13,652 nt of DNA from JBEVEP01 sp040512755 (GTDB lineage: Bacteria > Pseudomonadota > Alphaproteobacteria > Rhizobiales > Rhizobiaceae), in the NCBI GenBank assembly GCA_040512755.1, contig JBEVEP010000421.1, positions 1-13,652 on the forward strand, in the 5' to 3' direction. Of the stretch, positions 1 through 6,555 are shown piece by piece. Position 1 is the stretch's first letter. Every line of letters starts with the position of its first letter. The translations under genes and the position numbers were made by a program. Under the pieces are notes generated by a model, which was given only the letters and a program-made list of their open reading frames with translations, did not search any database and was not told where the DNA came from.

Positions 1-140
1 CCACAAGCGGGGGGGGTTCATCGCGCCCCCAAACCCCCACCCCCCCCCCCCCAGGCCCCCCCGCGGGGGGGGGGGGGGCGCCGGGAAGCGGGCGGGGGGG
101 GGGGGGGGTTTGCGCCCCCCCCCCCCCGCCGGACCCCCGA
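1..140. other. G/C homopolymer tract, probable contig-end artefact
   Basis: This stretch is almost entirely runs of G or C: G at 9-16, C at 40-52, G at 65-78, G at 94-108 and C at 115-127, with a few other bases between them. No reading frame, repeat unit or palindrome of biological type is visible. Ordinary mixed sequence resumes at about 135-145, just before the stop codon of the first gene. Long mixed poly-G/poly-C tracts at the very edge of a sequence are typical of low-quality read ends or two-colour chemistry errors. I infer an artefact. It removes any view of what lies 3' of the dehydrogenase gene, including its terminator. Confidence 0.8.
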
Positions 141-174
141 GCCTGTCTTGTCTTGTTGTGAGCTTTTGACCGCC

Positions 175-1323
175 TCAGTCGGCGCGGGAAATCCGTACGA
201 TTGCGCCCGGATTTTCGTCTGTCAGCAGCCAGATCGAGCCGTCAGGCGCGACGTTGACGTCCCGGATGCGGCCGAATTCGCCCTTGAACAGGCGCTCCTC
301 CCCGGTGATGGCTCCGGACCCGCTGCGGTCGAGCCGCACGAGAAGCTCGAATTTCAGCGCGCCGACGAGCACGTCGCCGTTCCATTCCGGGAACATGCGG
401 CCCTGATAGACCGCCAGTCCCGACGGCGCGATGGAGGGGTCCCAATAGTAGAGGGGCTGCTCATAGCCGGGAGCGCTGGAACCGGCCCCGATCTTCCCGC
501 CCGAATAATGGACACCGTAGGAAACCTGCGGCCAGCCGTAGTTCTTGCCGGCTTCCGGATGGTTCAACTCGTCGCCGCCCCGTGCGCCATGCTCCGCAGT
601 GAGCAGAGCTTTGGAAACAGGATCGAAGGCGGCGCCCTGCGGGTTGCGATGACCCTTTGACCAGATCTCGGGCAGGTGCCGCGAGCCGTCCGGCGAGGGG
701 TTGTCGGCCGGGATCGAGCCATCCCGGTTGATGCGCAGGACTGCGCCGGCATGGTCTCTCGGGTCTTGGGCGCGCGCGCCCTTTCCGCGGTCGCCGATCG
801 TGAAAAAGAGCGTGCCGTCGGGCCGAGGGACGATCCGGGAGCCGAAGTGCTGCCCGGCGCGCGTCTTGTTCGCCATCGAGAAAATGATCTTCACATCCTC
901 CAGCCGGGGCGGGCTGCCGTCGCGGACGAGCTTTGCGCGCGCAATTGCCGTGCCTGCGCCGCCGCGACCCGGCTCCGAGAAGCTGAAGAAGATCAGGTTG
1001 GAACGCGCGAAATCCGGAGAGGCGGCTACGTCGAGCAGTCCGCCCTGACCGACCTCGGCCACCTTTGGGACGCCCGCAACCGGCTTTGAAAGCCGGCCCT
1101 GCGAGAGCACCCGTATCCGCCCCGCACGTTCGGTGACGATCACATCGCCGTCGGGCAGGAAATCGAGACCCCACGGATGCTCCAACTCATCCGTGACAAT
1201 GTCCGTCTGAACGCGAACGGCTTTCGTGTCGAAAATCCGGCTCTCTGCACCGGCGGATCCGAGGCCGGCCGACACAGCGATGGCGACAAGGCCCGCATGG
1301 GCCAGATAACGGAGCGTGGTCAT
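175..1323 (-). CDS. Periplasmic PQQ-dependent aldose sugar dehydrogenase (YliI/Asd family)
   Basis: The product is a six-bladed beta-propeller of the soluble glucose/sorbosone dehydrogenase family, which oxidises the C1 hydroxyl of aldoses using PQQ and calcium in the periplasm. From the ATG at 1323 it has 382 residues, a usual family length. Residues 1-26 look like a signal peptide (hydrophobic core AGLVAIAVSAGLG, then SAGA before the likely cut). Family motifs follow in order: HPWGLDFLPDG, VTERAGRIRV, GQGGLLDVAASPDF, QHFGSRI with the probable catalytic base His159, FFTIGDRG, GHRNPQGAAFDP, HGARGGDELN and NYGWPQVSYG. The TGA stop lies at 175-177. An in-frame TTG at 1383 has a GGAG eight bases upstream and would add 20 residues before the signal peptide; I prefer the ATG because it puts the hydrophobic segment at the N-terminus, although its own ribosome site is poor. 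The gene is divergent from greA. The substrate cannot be read from the sequence. Confidence 0.88.
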   Translation of the reverse strand: MTTLRYLAHAGLVAIAVSAGLGSAGAESRIFDTKAVRVQTDIVTDELEHPWGLDFLPDGDVIVTERAGRIRVLSQGRLSKPVAGVPKVAEVGQGGLLDVAASPDFARSNLIFFSFSEPGRGGAGTAIARAKLVRDGSPPRLEDVKIIFSMANKTRAGQHFGSRIVPRPDGTLFFTIGDRGKGARAQDPRDHAGAVLRINRDGSIPADNPSPDGSRHLPEIWSKGHRNPQGAAFDPVSKALLTAEHGARGGDELNHPEAGKNYGWPQVSYGVHYSGGKIGAGSSAPGYEQPLYYWDPSIAPSGLAVYQGRMFPEWNGDVLVGALKFELLVRLDRSGSGAITGEERLFKGEFGRIRDVNVAPDGSIWLLTDENPGAIVRISRAD

Positions 1324-1534
1324 CCAGATGAGGTAGGCGAGCTTGCCGGACGCGCAAGGCGAAAGCCGGAAAAGCTCGCACAAATGAAGAGCTCCGGCTT
1401 CACGATCAGGTGAGGATTTCCTCGCGTTGGCTGGACCCCTTAGCCGGTTTTGCCATGCCCGTGACCGTTTTTTTGACGTGAAAATCGTGCGGGAGTTGCT
1501 ATATTCAGGGAAATTCAGGTGAAACGGTTCCGTT

Positions 1535-1565
1535 AGCCCGAGGCTGCCGGGCCGTTTTCTTTTTG
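1535..1565 (+). terminator. Terminator-like hairpin in the greA leader
   Basis: GCCCG (1536-1540) pairs with CGGGC (1548-1552) around a 7-nt loop, and the T-rich run CGTTTTCTTTTT follows at once. The hairpin ends about 60 bases before the greA start codon and reads in the greA direction. Just upstream, AACGG/CCGTT (1523-1534) forms a tight inverted repeat, and a CTATAT box at 1499-1504 is a plausible -10 element, though TTGAC at 1473-1477 is too far away to be a good -35. A terminator here could end a short leader transcript or attenuate greA. E. coli makes the leader RNA GraL from the same place, but similarity of mechanism is only inference. Confidence 0.5.
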
Positions 1566-1625
1566 TGTCTCACTGCTGAAATTGCATGAAAGGACCGCGG
1601 AAGTCGCGGCAGGAAGGAAGAGAAA

Positions 1626-2099
1626 ATGAACAAGGTCCCGATGACCGCCGGTGGTTTCCAGTCGCTCAAGGAAGAGCTGCGCTGGCGCCAGCAAGAAGAG
1701 CGTCCACGCATCATCGAGGCCATATCCGAAGCCCGTTCGCATGGAGATCTTTCGGAGAACGCGGAATACCACGCCGCCAAGGAAGCTCAGAGCCACAACG
1801 AGGGGCGCATCAATGAGGTCGAGGACCTGGTTGCGCGTGCGGAAGTGATCGACGTTTCCAAGCTGAGCGGGGAAAAAGTGAAGTTCGGCGCGACTGTCGT
1901 GGTCGTCGATGAGGACACCGACGAAGAGCGGACGTATCAGATCGTCGGGGATCAGGAAGCCGACGTGAAATCCGGGCGCATTTCCATTTCCTCGCCGATC
2001 GCCCGCGCGCTGATCGGCAAGGAGGTCGGCGAATCGATCGAAGTCAACGCGCCCGGCGGCGCACGCGGCTATGAGATCGTGCGGGTGCAATTCATCTAA
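1626..2099 (+). CDS. greA: Transcription elongation factor GreA
   Basis: GreA enters the RNA polymerase secondary channel and stimulates cleavage of backtracked transcripts, which rescues stalled elongation. The product has 157 residues, the standard length. Residues 1-75 form the N-terminal coiled coil, with the tip motif GDLSENAEYHAAKEAQ containing the two acidic residues Asp41 and Glu44 that coordinate the catalytic metal. The rest is the FKBP-like C-terminal domain (VKFGATVVVVDEDTDEE, SPIARALIGKEVGE, YEIVRVQFI). The ATG at 1626 follows the purine-rich site AGGAAGGAAGAGAAA, which fixes the start. A hairpin in the leader and another overlapping the stop codon suggest that it is transcribed alone. 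In rhizobia greA usually precedes the LPS-core transferase gene, as here. Confidence 0.98.
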   Translation: MNKVPMTAGGFQSLKEELRWRQQEERPRIIEAISEARSHGDLSENAEYHAAKEAQSHNEGRINEVEDLVARAEVIDVSKLSGEKVKFGATVVVVDEDTDEERTYQIVGDQEADVKSGRISISSPIARALIGKEVGESIEVNAPGGARGYEIVRVQFI

Positions 2100-2137
2100 A
2101 GCCCGTCGCGCCGAAACGGATTCATGCGACGGGCTTT
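2098..2137 (+). terminator. Hairpin terminator after greA
   Basis: AAAGCCCGTCGC (2098-2109) and GCGACGGGCTTT (2126-2137) are perfectly complementary over 12 bp, with a 16-nt loop. The left arm begins inside the TAA stop codon of greA. Only three T residues end the right arm, so the U-tract is short, but the stem is long and stable. It probably terminates or stabilises the 3' end of the greA transcript. Confidence 0.75.
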
Positions 2138-2152
2138 AAGCTGTTGTAGTTG

Positions 2153-2199
2153 TGCATGTCGTTATCCCAAAACCGCTGCGCACTTTTGGGCGACATGCA
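2153..2199 (+). repeat. Palindromic intergenic element, copy A
   Basis: Outer arms TGCATGTCG (2153-2161) and CGACATGCA (2191-2199) pair perfectly. Inside them are a 4-nt 5' bulge TTAT (2162-2165), a second stem CCCAAAA/TTTTGGG (2166-2172 and 2184-2190) and the 11-nt loop CCGCTGCGCAC (2173-2183). The same architecture with different arms recurs at 7600-7643. I recall very similar palindromes dispersed in intergenic DNA of many Rhizobiales, which fits a small non-autonomous repeat family; no transposase is present. The element lies after the greA terminator and before the lpsB-like gene. Confidence 0.75.
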
Positions 2200-2218
2200 T
2201 AGGGCCTGTTGTTATTCA

Positions 2219-2317
2219 CGCCATGACGGCCTGTAAATGGCGGTTTTTGCGCTTCCGTTGCTCACGTACCAGAGCGTACGCTCCGCTACGGTTCTCGAAA
2301 TCCACGATTTTGGGCTC
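2219..2317. repeat. Quasi-palindromic repeat module upstream of the lpsB-like gene
   Basis: CGCCAT (2219-2224) pairs with ATGGCG (2237-2242). From about 2235 to 2317 the sequence is an imperfect inverted repeat centred on the perfect 12-bp palindrome GAGCGTACGCTC (2272-2283). The left half (CTTCCGTTGCTCACGTAC) and the complement of the right half (AACCGTAGCGGAGCGTAC) share CCGT, AGC/TGC and CGTAC blocks. There is no credible reading frame. It seems to be another dispersed intergenic module placed next to copy A, forming a mosaic of about 165 bp. It occupies the space where the promoter and leader of the downstream glycosyltransferase must lie. Confidence 0.5.
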
Positions 2318-2325
2318 GTCATGAC

Positions 2326-3465
2326 ATGAATCTCAACAGACCCAAGCGGAACGTGACGGCCGCCGGCCCGATGGACAGGACCGAACCGCCGGCGGCGTCC
2401 AATACGACGCGGGTCGACATCGGCGCAGTCGAGGTGATTGCGCCGAACTTCAAGCGGCGTCTCTCCGGCGTCACGAGCACAATCGTCCAGCTTGTGCCGC
2501 TGCAGATGCGGTCGCTGGGCATCGCCACGCTGGGCCCCGGTCTGCCGGATACCCTGCCGAGACTGAAGTTCTGGCAGCTTCCGGGCCTGCTGAGGCGACC
2601 GGCGGCGCGCCCATTCCGCATCTGGCATGCAAGGCGCAACGTGGAAATGCTCGCAGGGATTCTGCTGCGTGACGTCTTTCGCGCGCCGCTCCGACTGCTC
2701 TTCACGTCCGCAGCGCAGCGACATCACAAGGGCTACACGAAGTGGCTCATCCGGCAGATGGATGCGGTGATAGCAACCAGCGAGCGCTCCGGCAGCTTCC
2801 TTGAGGTGCCGCATACGGTCGTGATGCACGGCATCGATCTGCAGGAATTCCATCCGCCGCGCACGGAAGAGGACCGTTTTTCGGCGTCCGGCCTGCCGGG
2901 TCGCTATGCCGTCGGGTGCTTTGGCCGCGTCAGGCATCAAAAAGGCACCGACCTCTTCGTCGATGCCATGGTCGCGCTGTTGCCCGATTTTCCGGAATGG
3001 ACGGCGGTGATCACCGGCCGCGTCACGACCGAACACAAGGCTTTTGCCGATGAGCTGAAGAGGAAGATCGATGCAGCGGGACTGACAGAGCGCATCGTGC
3101 TCCTGGGCGAGGTGCCGGACATCAAGCTTTGGTACCGGCGCGTCTCGCTGTATGTCGCGCCTTCCCGCAACGAGGGCTTTGGGCTGACGCCGCTCGAGGC
3201 CATGGCATCGCAAACGGCAGTGGTCGCGAGTGATGCGGGCGCCTATGCCGAACAGGTCGTGCCCGGCAGCACCGGCGCGGTGGTGCCGGCAGGCGACGGC
3301 GGGGCGCTCCGCGAGGCGATCAGGACCTATCTCGCCGATCCACGTCTGGCGATGGAGCATGGAAAGGCTGGCCTCGCAGAAGTGGTCGCGCGCTTTCCGC
3401 TGGAGCGGGAAGCACAGGCGATCGGTGAGGTTTACGACCGGATGTGGTCCGAGCGGGCCGCTTGA
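2326..3465 (+). CDS. lpsB: LPS core mannosyltransferase, GT4 family (LpsB/LpcC-like)
   Basis: This is a retaining GT-B glycosyltransferase of family 4 (379 residues), resembling rhizobial LpsB/LpcC, which adds mannose to the inner-core Kdo of lipopolysaccharide at the cytoplasmic face of the inner membrane. The conserved entry VEVIAPNFKRRLSGVTST begins near residue 36. The C-terminal nucleotide-sugar domain has GRVRHQKGTDLFVDAM and the E-x7-E motif EGFGLTPLE (Glu283 and Glu291), followed by an EAMASQTAVVASDAGAYAE loop. About 35 residues precede the conserved part, more than I recall for relatives, and no strong ribosome site precedes the ATG at 2326; Met16 (2371) is an alternative start. The gene follows greA, as in S. 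meliloti, and converges on the O-antigen ligase gene with only 57 bases between the stops. The donor and acceptor are inferred from family and context. Confidence 0.87.
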   Translation: MNLNRPKRNVTAAGPMDRTEPPAASNTTRVDIGAVEVIAPNFKRRLSGVTSTIVQLVPLQMRSLGIATLGPGLPDTLPRLKFWQLPGLLRRPAARPFRIWHARRNVEMLAGILLRDVFRAPLRLLFTSAAQRHHKGYTKWLIRQMDAVIATSERSGSFLEVPHTVVMHGIDLQEFHPPRTEEDRFSASGLPGRYAVGCFGRVRHQKGTDLFVDAMVALLPDFPEWTAVITGRVTTEHKAFADELKRKIDAAGLTERIVLLGEVPDIKLWYRRVSLYVAPSRNEGFGLTPLEAMASQTAVVASDAGAYAEQVVPGSTGAVVPAGDGGALREAIRTYLADPRLAMEHGKAGLAEVVARFPLEREAQAIGEVYDRMWSERAA

Positions 3466-3522
3466 CTACGGAAAAGCCGATAGCTCGCACGCGGCCGAGC
3501 CAGTAGCTGCGCCGGCTCATGC

Positions 3523-4881
3523 CTACACATTCGAGGTCGATCGAAGCACCGGATCCGCCTCGGTCGAGCCTGCAGCAATCGCGTCTCTCGGTCTCTCCTG
3601 CGATGCGGGAATCGTCCACATCAGGAAGCCCATATACACGCCAAATTGCATGCTGCTGACGGCGCGGGAGAAGAAAGCTTCGAACACGCCGAATATTGCG
3701 TAGGAGCCCGCAATCCAAAGCAGCATAAGCCCTCGTTCGCGTGTTTCAGCCTGGGCGACCATGCGGATTCCGCCGACGACGGCGGTAGCCAGCAGCGCAA
3801 GAAACAGGCCGAGCCCGACCACACCGGTGTCTAGCAGCAAATTCAGGTACTGATTGTGAGCCTGGTTGAAGATGTATAGGACAGAGTCGGCGGGCAACTC
3901 CAATTGCGTCAGCGCGGACGGATACGCTCCCAGGCCGTAGCCGAAGAGCCATTGATCCTTGGCGAGTTCCAGCACGGCAAGCCAGATCTGTCCCCGCACT
4001 TCTGCCCATTCTTTCACCTCGTGCAGTGACACACCCTTCTCGGGAAGGTGCGCAAGGCACTCAAGGCATGGCAGGTTTCGCCCGCCGATACCGAGGGCAA
4101 GACTGAGCACGACGATCAGCGGCAGAAGCAGCAGTAAAGCAATCGTCCATGGGCTCTTCGTCCGCCCATTTGCAAAAGCGAGAACCGCCAGCAGGACGAC
4201 GGCCAGCATTGTCCCGCGCGTCCCGGTCAGGGCGGCCCCGAGAATGCCGATGCCGACCAGGACAAGCAGGGCGATGCCTCTGCGCATCGCGTTACCCTCG
4301 TGCAGCCTGCCCGCCCCATAGATCGTAACGATCCCGAGCGACGCCATCAGCAATTGAGAAAATGGAATTGGGTTCGTTACGCCACCTGTCCGAACACCGG
4401 ATAGGGCGAATGTGGAGAAATCGACGCCCTGCCAAAGCGACACGGCCACCGCGATCGCTGAATGGACAGCCGCCAGGAGAACCAGAAAGGAGACAAGGGA
4501 TTGGCGTTCATGCCGAAAGAAGGCCAGAAAAAACGCGCTATTCATAAAACCCAGACCAACCCGGGAGATGTTGTCCAAATTATCAATATCGCGACCCAGA
4601 GCAATAATATGGATGCAGTAGAGGATGATAATTAGTACATATATGAAAATGTAATTCCGTGCTGTATCGCTTATACTTAGGTTCCGCCATGAGATCTGGT
4701 TTAGCAGCGGCAACGAAAAAGCAATGGAGAGAGCATAGAAAACGCCGCTGAGTCGCGATGCGCCGGCCAAACCAATCCCCAGGATAAAACAGGCCGCACA
4801 CAGATAGGCGCAACTGAGACGCCATTTGGCGTCATCCTGGCCAAAAATGGTAGACTGACTCATTCTGCTTGCTGAAATCAT
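3523..4881 (-). CDS. O-antigen ligase/polymerase-like membrane protein (WaaL/Wzy family)
   Basis: The product has about 452 residues and roughly ten or more hydrophobic segments, with one large periplasmic loop before the C-terminal helices. The Wzy_C (PF04932) features are visible: GTRGTMLAV with Arg222 in a membrane segment, the loop passage DQWLFGYGLGAYPSAL, and NQAHNQYLNLLLDTGVVGLG with His342. WaaL enzymes use such Arg and His residues to join undecaprenyl-linked O-chain to the lipid A core. Beside LPS-core transferases a ligase is the best guess, but a Wzy polymerase or another oligosaccharide ligase cannot be excluded. The start is uncertain: ATG at 4881 or 4863, neither with a good ribosome site. 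A longer frame continues upstream into the neighbouring gene without resembling the family. Bases of about 4540-4700, covering N-terminal membrane segments, are clearly AT-richer than the surroundings, consistent with transfer or exchange of surface-polysaccharide genes. Confidence 0.82.
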   Translation of the reverse strand: MISASRMSQSTIFGQDDAKWRLSCAYLCAACFILGIGLAGASRLSGVFYALSIAFSLPLLNQISWRNLSISDTARNYIFIYVLIIILYCIHIIALGRDIDNLDNISRVGLGFMNSAFFLAFFRHERQSLVSFLVLLAAVHSAIAVAVSLWQGVDFSTFALSGVRTGGVTNPIPFSQLLMASLGIVTIYGAGRLHEGNAMRRGIALLVLVGIGILGAALTGTRGTMLAVVLLAVLAFANGRTKSPWTIALLLLLPLIVVLSLALGIGGRNLPCLECLAHLPEKGVSLHEVKEWAEVRGQIWLAVLELAKDQWLFGYGLGAYPSALTQLELPADSVLYIFNQAHNQYLNLLLDTGVVGLGLFLALLATAVVGGIRMVAQAETRERGLMLLWIAGSYAIFGVFEAFFSRAVSSMQFGVYMGFLMWTIPASQERPRDAIAAGSTEADPVLRSTSNV

Positions 4882-4996
4882 TTGTATTCTTGCGGACTGT
4901 GTTGGTTCTGGAATCGCCTTAGCGTCAGCGAATGTCGCGATGCAAAAGCAATAGGGCGGGAAGGTGGCTGCGCCAGTGCATCGAAAGCCGGCCGCG

Positions 4997-5797
4997 TTAC
5001 TTTTCGTCCGGCGCCTCCTGGCCAAGCGAGAGCCTGTAGAGTTTGGCCTCCGTCAGGAAGGAGTATTGCGCAAACATGGCGGAATAGATGAAACCGGGAA
5101 TCCCGCACAGGAAATAGCGCTGCCCGACATAGCTCTTCAGGAAGCGGCCGATTGGCTTGAACATCAATTTGAACAGATTTGTTCGCCGTCCCCGCGCGAA
5201 CTGGTCGCGCGCCTTCAGACCCGCATAGAGGGCTCCTTTCTCAACTTCCCTGTAGATCGAAATATTTCGGAAATGGAGAAGGGCGCCGGGGTGGATGGTG
5301 GCCACCCGGCCTTCTCCTGCCAGAGACTCGTGCACCAGCACTGTCTCATCGAACTGCGCAGTCCCCTTTCGCACGAGGCGCACGACTGGTTTGGCGTGAA
5401 CCGCAGTTGGGGGGTAACCGTAGCCCGGAAGATACTCGCGAAGCAGAAATGCGCAGCGCGGGGCGGTGTCTTCGTCCAACCGCATCGTGGACAGCATTCC
5501 CCTGAGTTGGGAATCGAGCCGCTCGTCCGAATCCAGGCTGAGACACCAGGGCTGCGTGCATTGCTCAAGCGCGAACTGCTTCTGTTTGGCGTAGCCCGGC
5601 CATTCCCGCTCGATCAGACGGATCGGAAAGCCGCGCTGCCGGTAGTCTTCGATGAGAGCCAGACTTCCGTCAGTGGAGCCTGAGTCGACGATCACGATCT
5701 CCCGGCAGAAATCGAGGCTGTCGAGACATTCACCCAGGACTGCGACCTCGTTCTTGCAGACGATGAATGCGGAGATGGGCTGATGGAACCTGTTCAT
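4997..5797 (-). CDS. Family-2 glycosyltransferase, WaaE/KdtX/LpsC-like
   Basis: This is a GT-A inverting glycosyltransferase of 266 residues, similar to the WaaE/KdtX group that adds glucose to heptose or other sugars of the LPS inner core; in S. meliloti LpsC is of this type. Visible motifs are SAFIVCKNE (residues 9-17), IVIVDSGSTDGS (34-45), the metal-binding DSD (89-91) within LSLDSDERL, and a later basic segment HFRNISIYREVEKG. The C-terminal part (IGRFLKSYVGQRYFLCGIPGF) is amphipathic and probably holds the enzyme at the inner membrane. The ATG at 5797 begins 10 bases after the stop of the lrp gene, so the two are probably cotranscribed. It is followed, after 115 bases, by the ligase gene in the same direction. 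The exact donor and acceptor sugars cannot be deduced. Confidence 0.88.
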   Translation of the reverse strand: MNRFHQPISAFIVCKNEVAVLGECLDSLDFCREIVIVDSGSTDGSLALIEDYRQRGFPIRLIEREWPGYAKQKQFALEQCTQPWCLSLDSDERLDSQLRGMLSTMRLDEDTAPRCAFLLREYLPGYGYPPTAVHAKPVVRLVRKGTAQFDETVLVHESLAGEGRVATIHPGALLHFRNISIYREVEKGALYAGLKARDQFARGRRTNLFKLMFKPIGRFLKSYVGQRYFLCGIPGFIYSAMFAQYSFLTEAKLYRLSLGQEAPDEK

Positions 5798-5807
5798 TCA
5801 AAGGCTT

Positions 5808-6290
5808 TCAAACGTCGTCAGTAATAGCGACCACCCCGTCATCCTTGACCTGACGGATGGTCAGAGCCGTGCGAACGGTGTCCACGTTCGGCGTTGAGGT
5901 CAGTTCCTCTATCACAAAGGTCTGGAAGGTGCCGAGATCGCTGGTGACGCAGTGCAAAAGAAAATCTGACTCGCCTGACACCATCCAGGCACGGCGGACA
6001 ATGGGCCAGTTGCGGGTGCGATCGGCAAACGCCTTCAGCTCAACCTCGGACTGATGATGCAGGCCCACAAGACAGAAGGCGACGACATCCAGGCCGAGCG
6101 CCTTGCTGTTCAAAAGCGCGCGGTAGCCGCGAATAATGCCAGCATCTTCCAGTCTTTTAACACGGCGCAGGCAGGGGGGCGCTGAAATGCCGACCCGCTT
6201 TGACAGTTCGACATTGGTCATCCGGCCGTCGTCCTGGAGTTCCCGCAAGATTTTCCAGTCAATGGAATCAAGGTTTGCTTTCAGGGGCAT
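5808..6290 (-). CDS. lrp: Lrp/AsnC-family transcriptional regulator
   Basis: The product has 160 residues, the normal length for feast/famine regulators. An N-terminal winged helix (LDSIDWKILRELQDDGRMTN, then VELSKRVGISAPPCLRRVKR; residues 7-46) precedes the RAM/AsnC ligand-binding and oligomerisation domain (SGESDFLLHCVTSDLGTFQTF). Such proteins form dimers to hexadecamers, bend DNA and respond to amino acids, often leucine; the ligand here is unknown. The ATG at 6290 follows CGGAG nine bases upstream. It is transcribed away from trxB and leads directly into the family-2 glycosyltransferase gene (10-bp gap), so it could co-vary with LPS genes. Lrp next to trxB is the arrangement I recall from S. 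meliloti. Confidence 0.92.
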   Translation of the reverse strand: MPLKANLDSIDWKILRELQDDGRMTNVELSKRVGISAPPCLRRVKRLEDAGIIRGYRALLNSKALGLDVVAFCLVGLHHQSEVELKAFADRTRNWPIVRRAWMVSGESDFLLHCVTSDLGTFQTFVIEELTSTPNVDTVRTALTIRQVKDDGVVAITDDV

Positions 6291-6456
6291 AGTCAGCGCT
6301 CCGGGGATAGCGGCGTAATAATCTGTCGTCTCTGCGAAATTAAACTATCGAAAGATGCCCACTAGGCCAAGTTCCGACCCACCGCAAGCGAGATTTCCGA
6401 CGGAAGGCACGCGATCCACACGCCGTGCGGACTGCTTTCCGGGGAAAGGGCCATAC

Positions 6457-6480
6457 CCCTGCCTTGCATGTAGGGCAGGG
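6457..6480. promoter_or_regulatory. Inverted repeat in the lrp-trxB divergent promoter region
   Basis: CCCTGCC (6457-6463) and GGCAGGG (6474-6480) pair perfectly around TTGCATGTAG. The divergent space 6291-6555 holds further small symmetries: CTTTCC-GG-GGAAAG (6435-6448), GTGAA-T-TTCAC (6501-6511) and GCACC-TTT-GGTGC (6521-6533). TTGCAT occurs twice (6464-6469 and 6492-6497), the same hexamer whose inverted copies lie before abcR. Operators for Lrp autoregulation or for LsrB are plausible here, but none can be assigned from sequence alone, and I cannot define convincing -35/-10 pairs for either gene. Confidence 0.4.
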
Positions 6481-6555
6481 CAACACCTAAATTGCATCAA
6501 GTGAATTTCACCCGTGCGATGCACCTTTGGTGCGGCCGGCATCAAAGGTAGCGAC

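Noticed and set aside
1473..1505. greA promoter built from TTGACG (1473-1478) and CTATAT (1499-1504)
   Set aside because: The gap is about 20 bases, too long for a normal sigma-70 promoter; only the -10-like box is kept as a hint in the leader entry.
1533..2090. Minus-strand frame opposite greA
   Set aside because: greA has full-length family match, correct active residues and a strong ribosome site; the opposite frame has none of these.
2203..2234. Direct repeat GGCCTGT (2203-2209 and 2228-2234) as a target-site duplication
   Set aside because: Only 7 bases long, enclosing 18 bases inside the palindromic mosaic, with no insertion sequence between.
2212..3360. Long minus-strand open frame (382 codons) opposite the lpsB-like gene
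   Set aside because: It is antisense to a well-supported glycosyltransferase, its residues are Arg/His/Asp-rich and resemble no family, and such shadow frames are common in GC-rich DNA.
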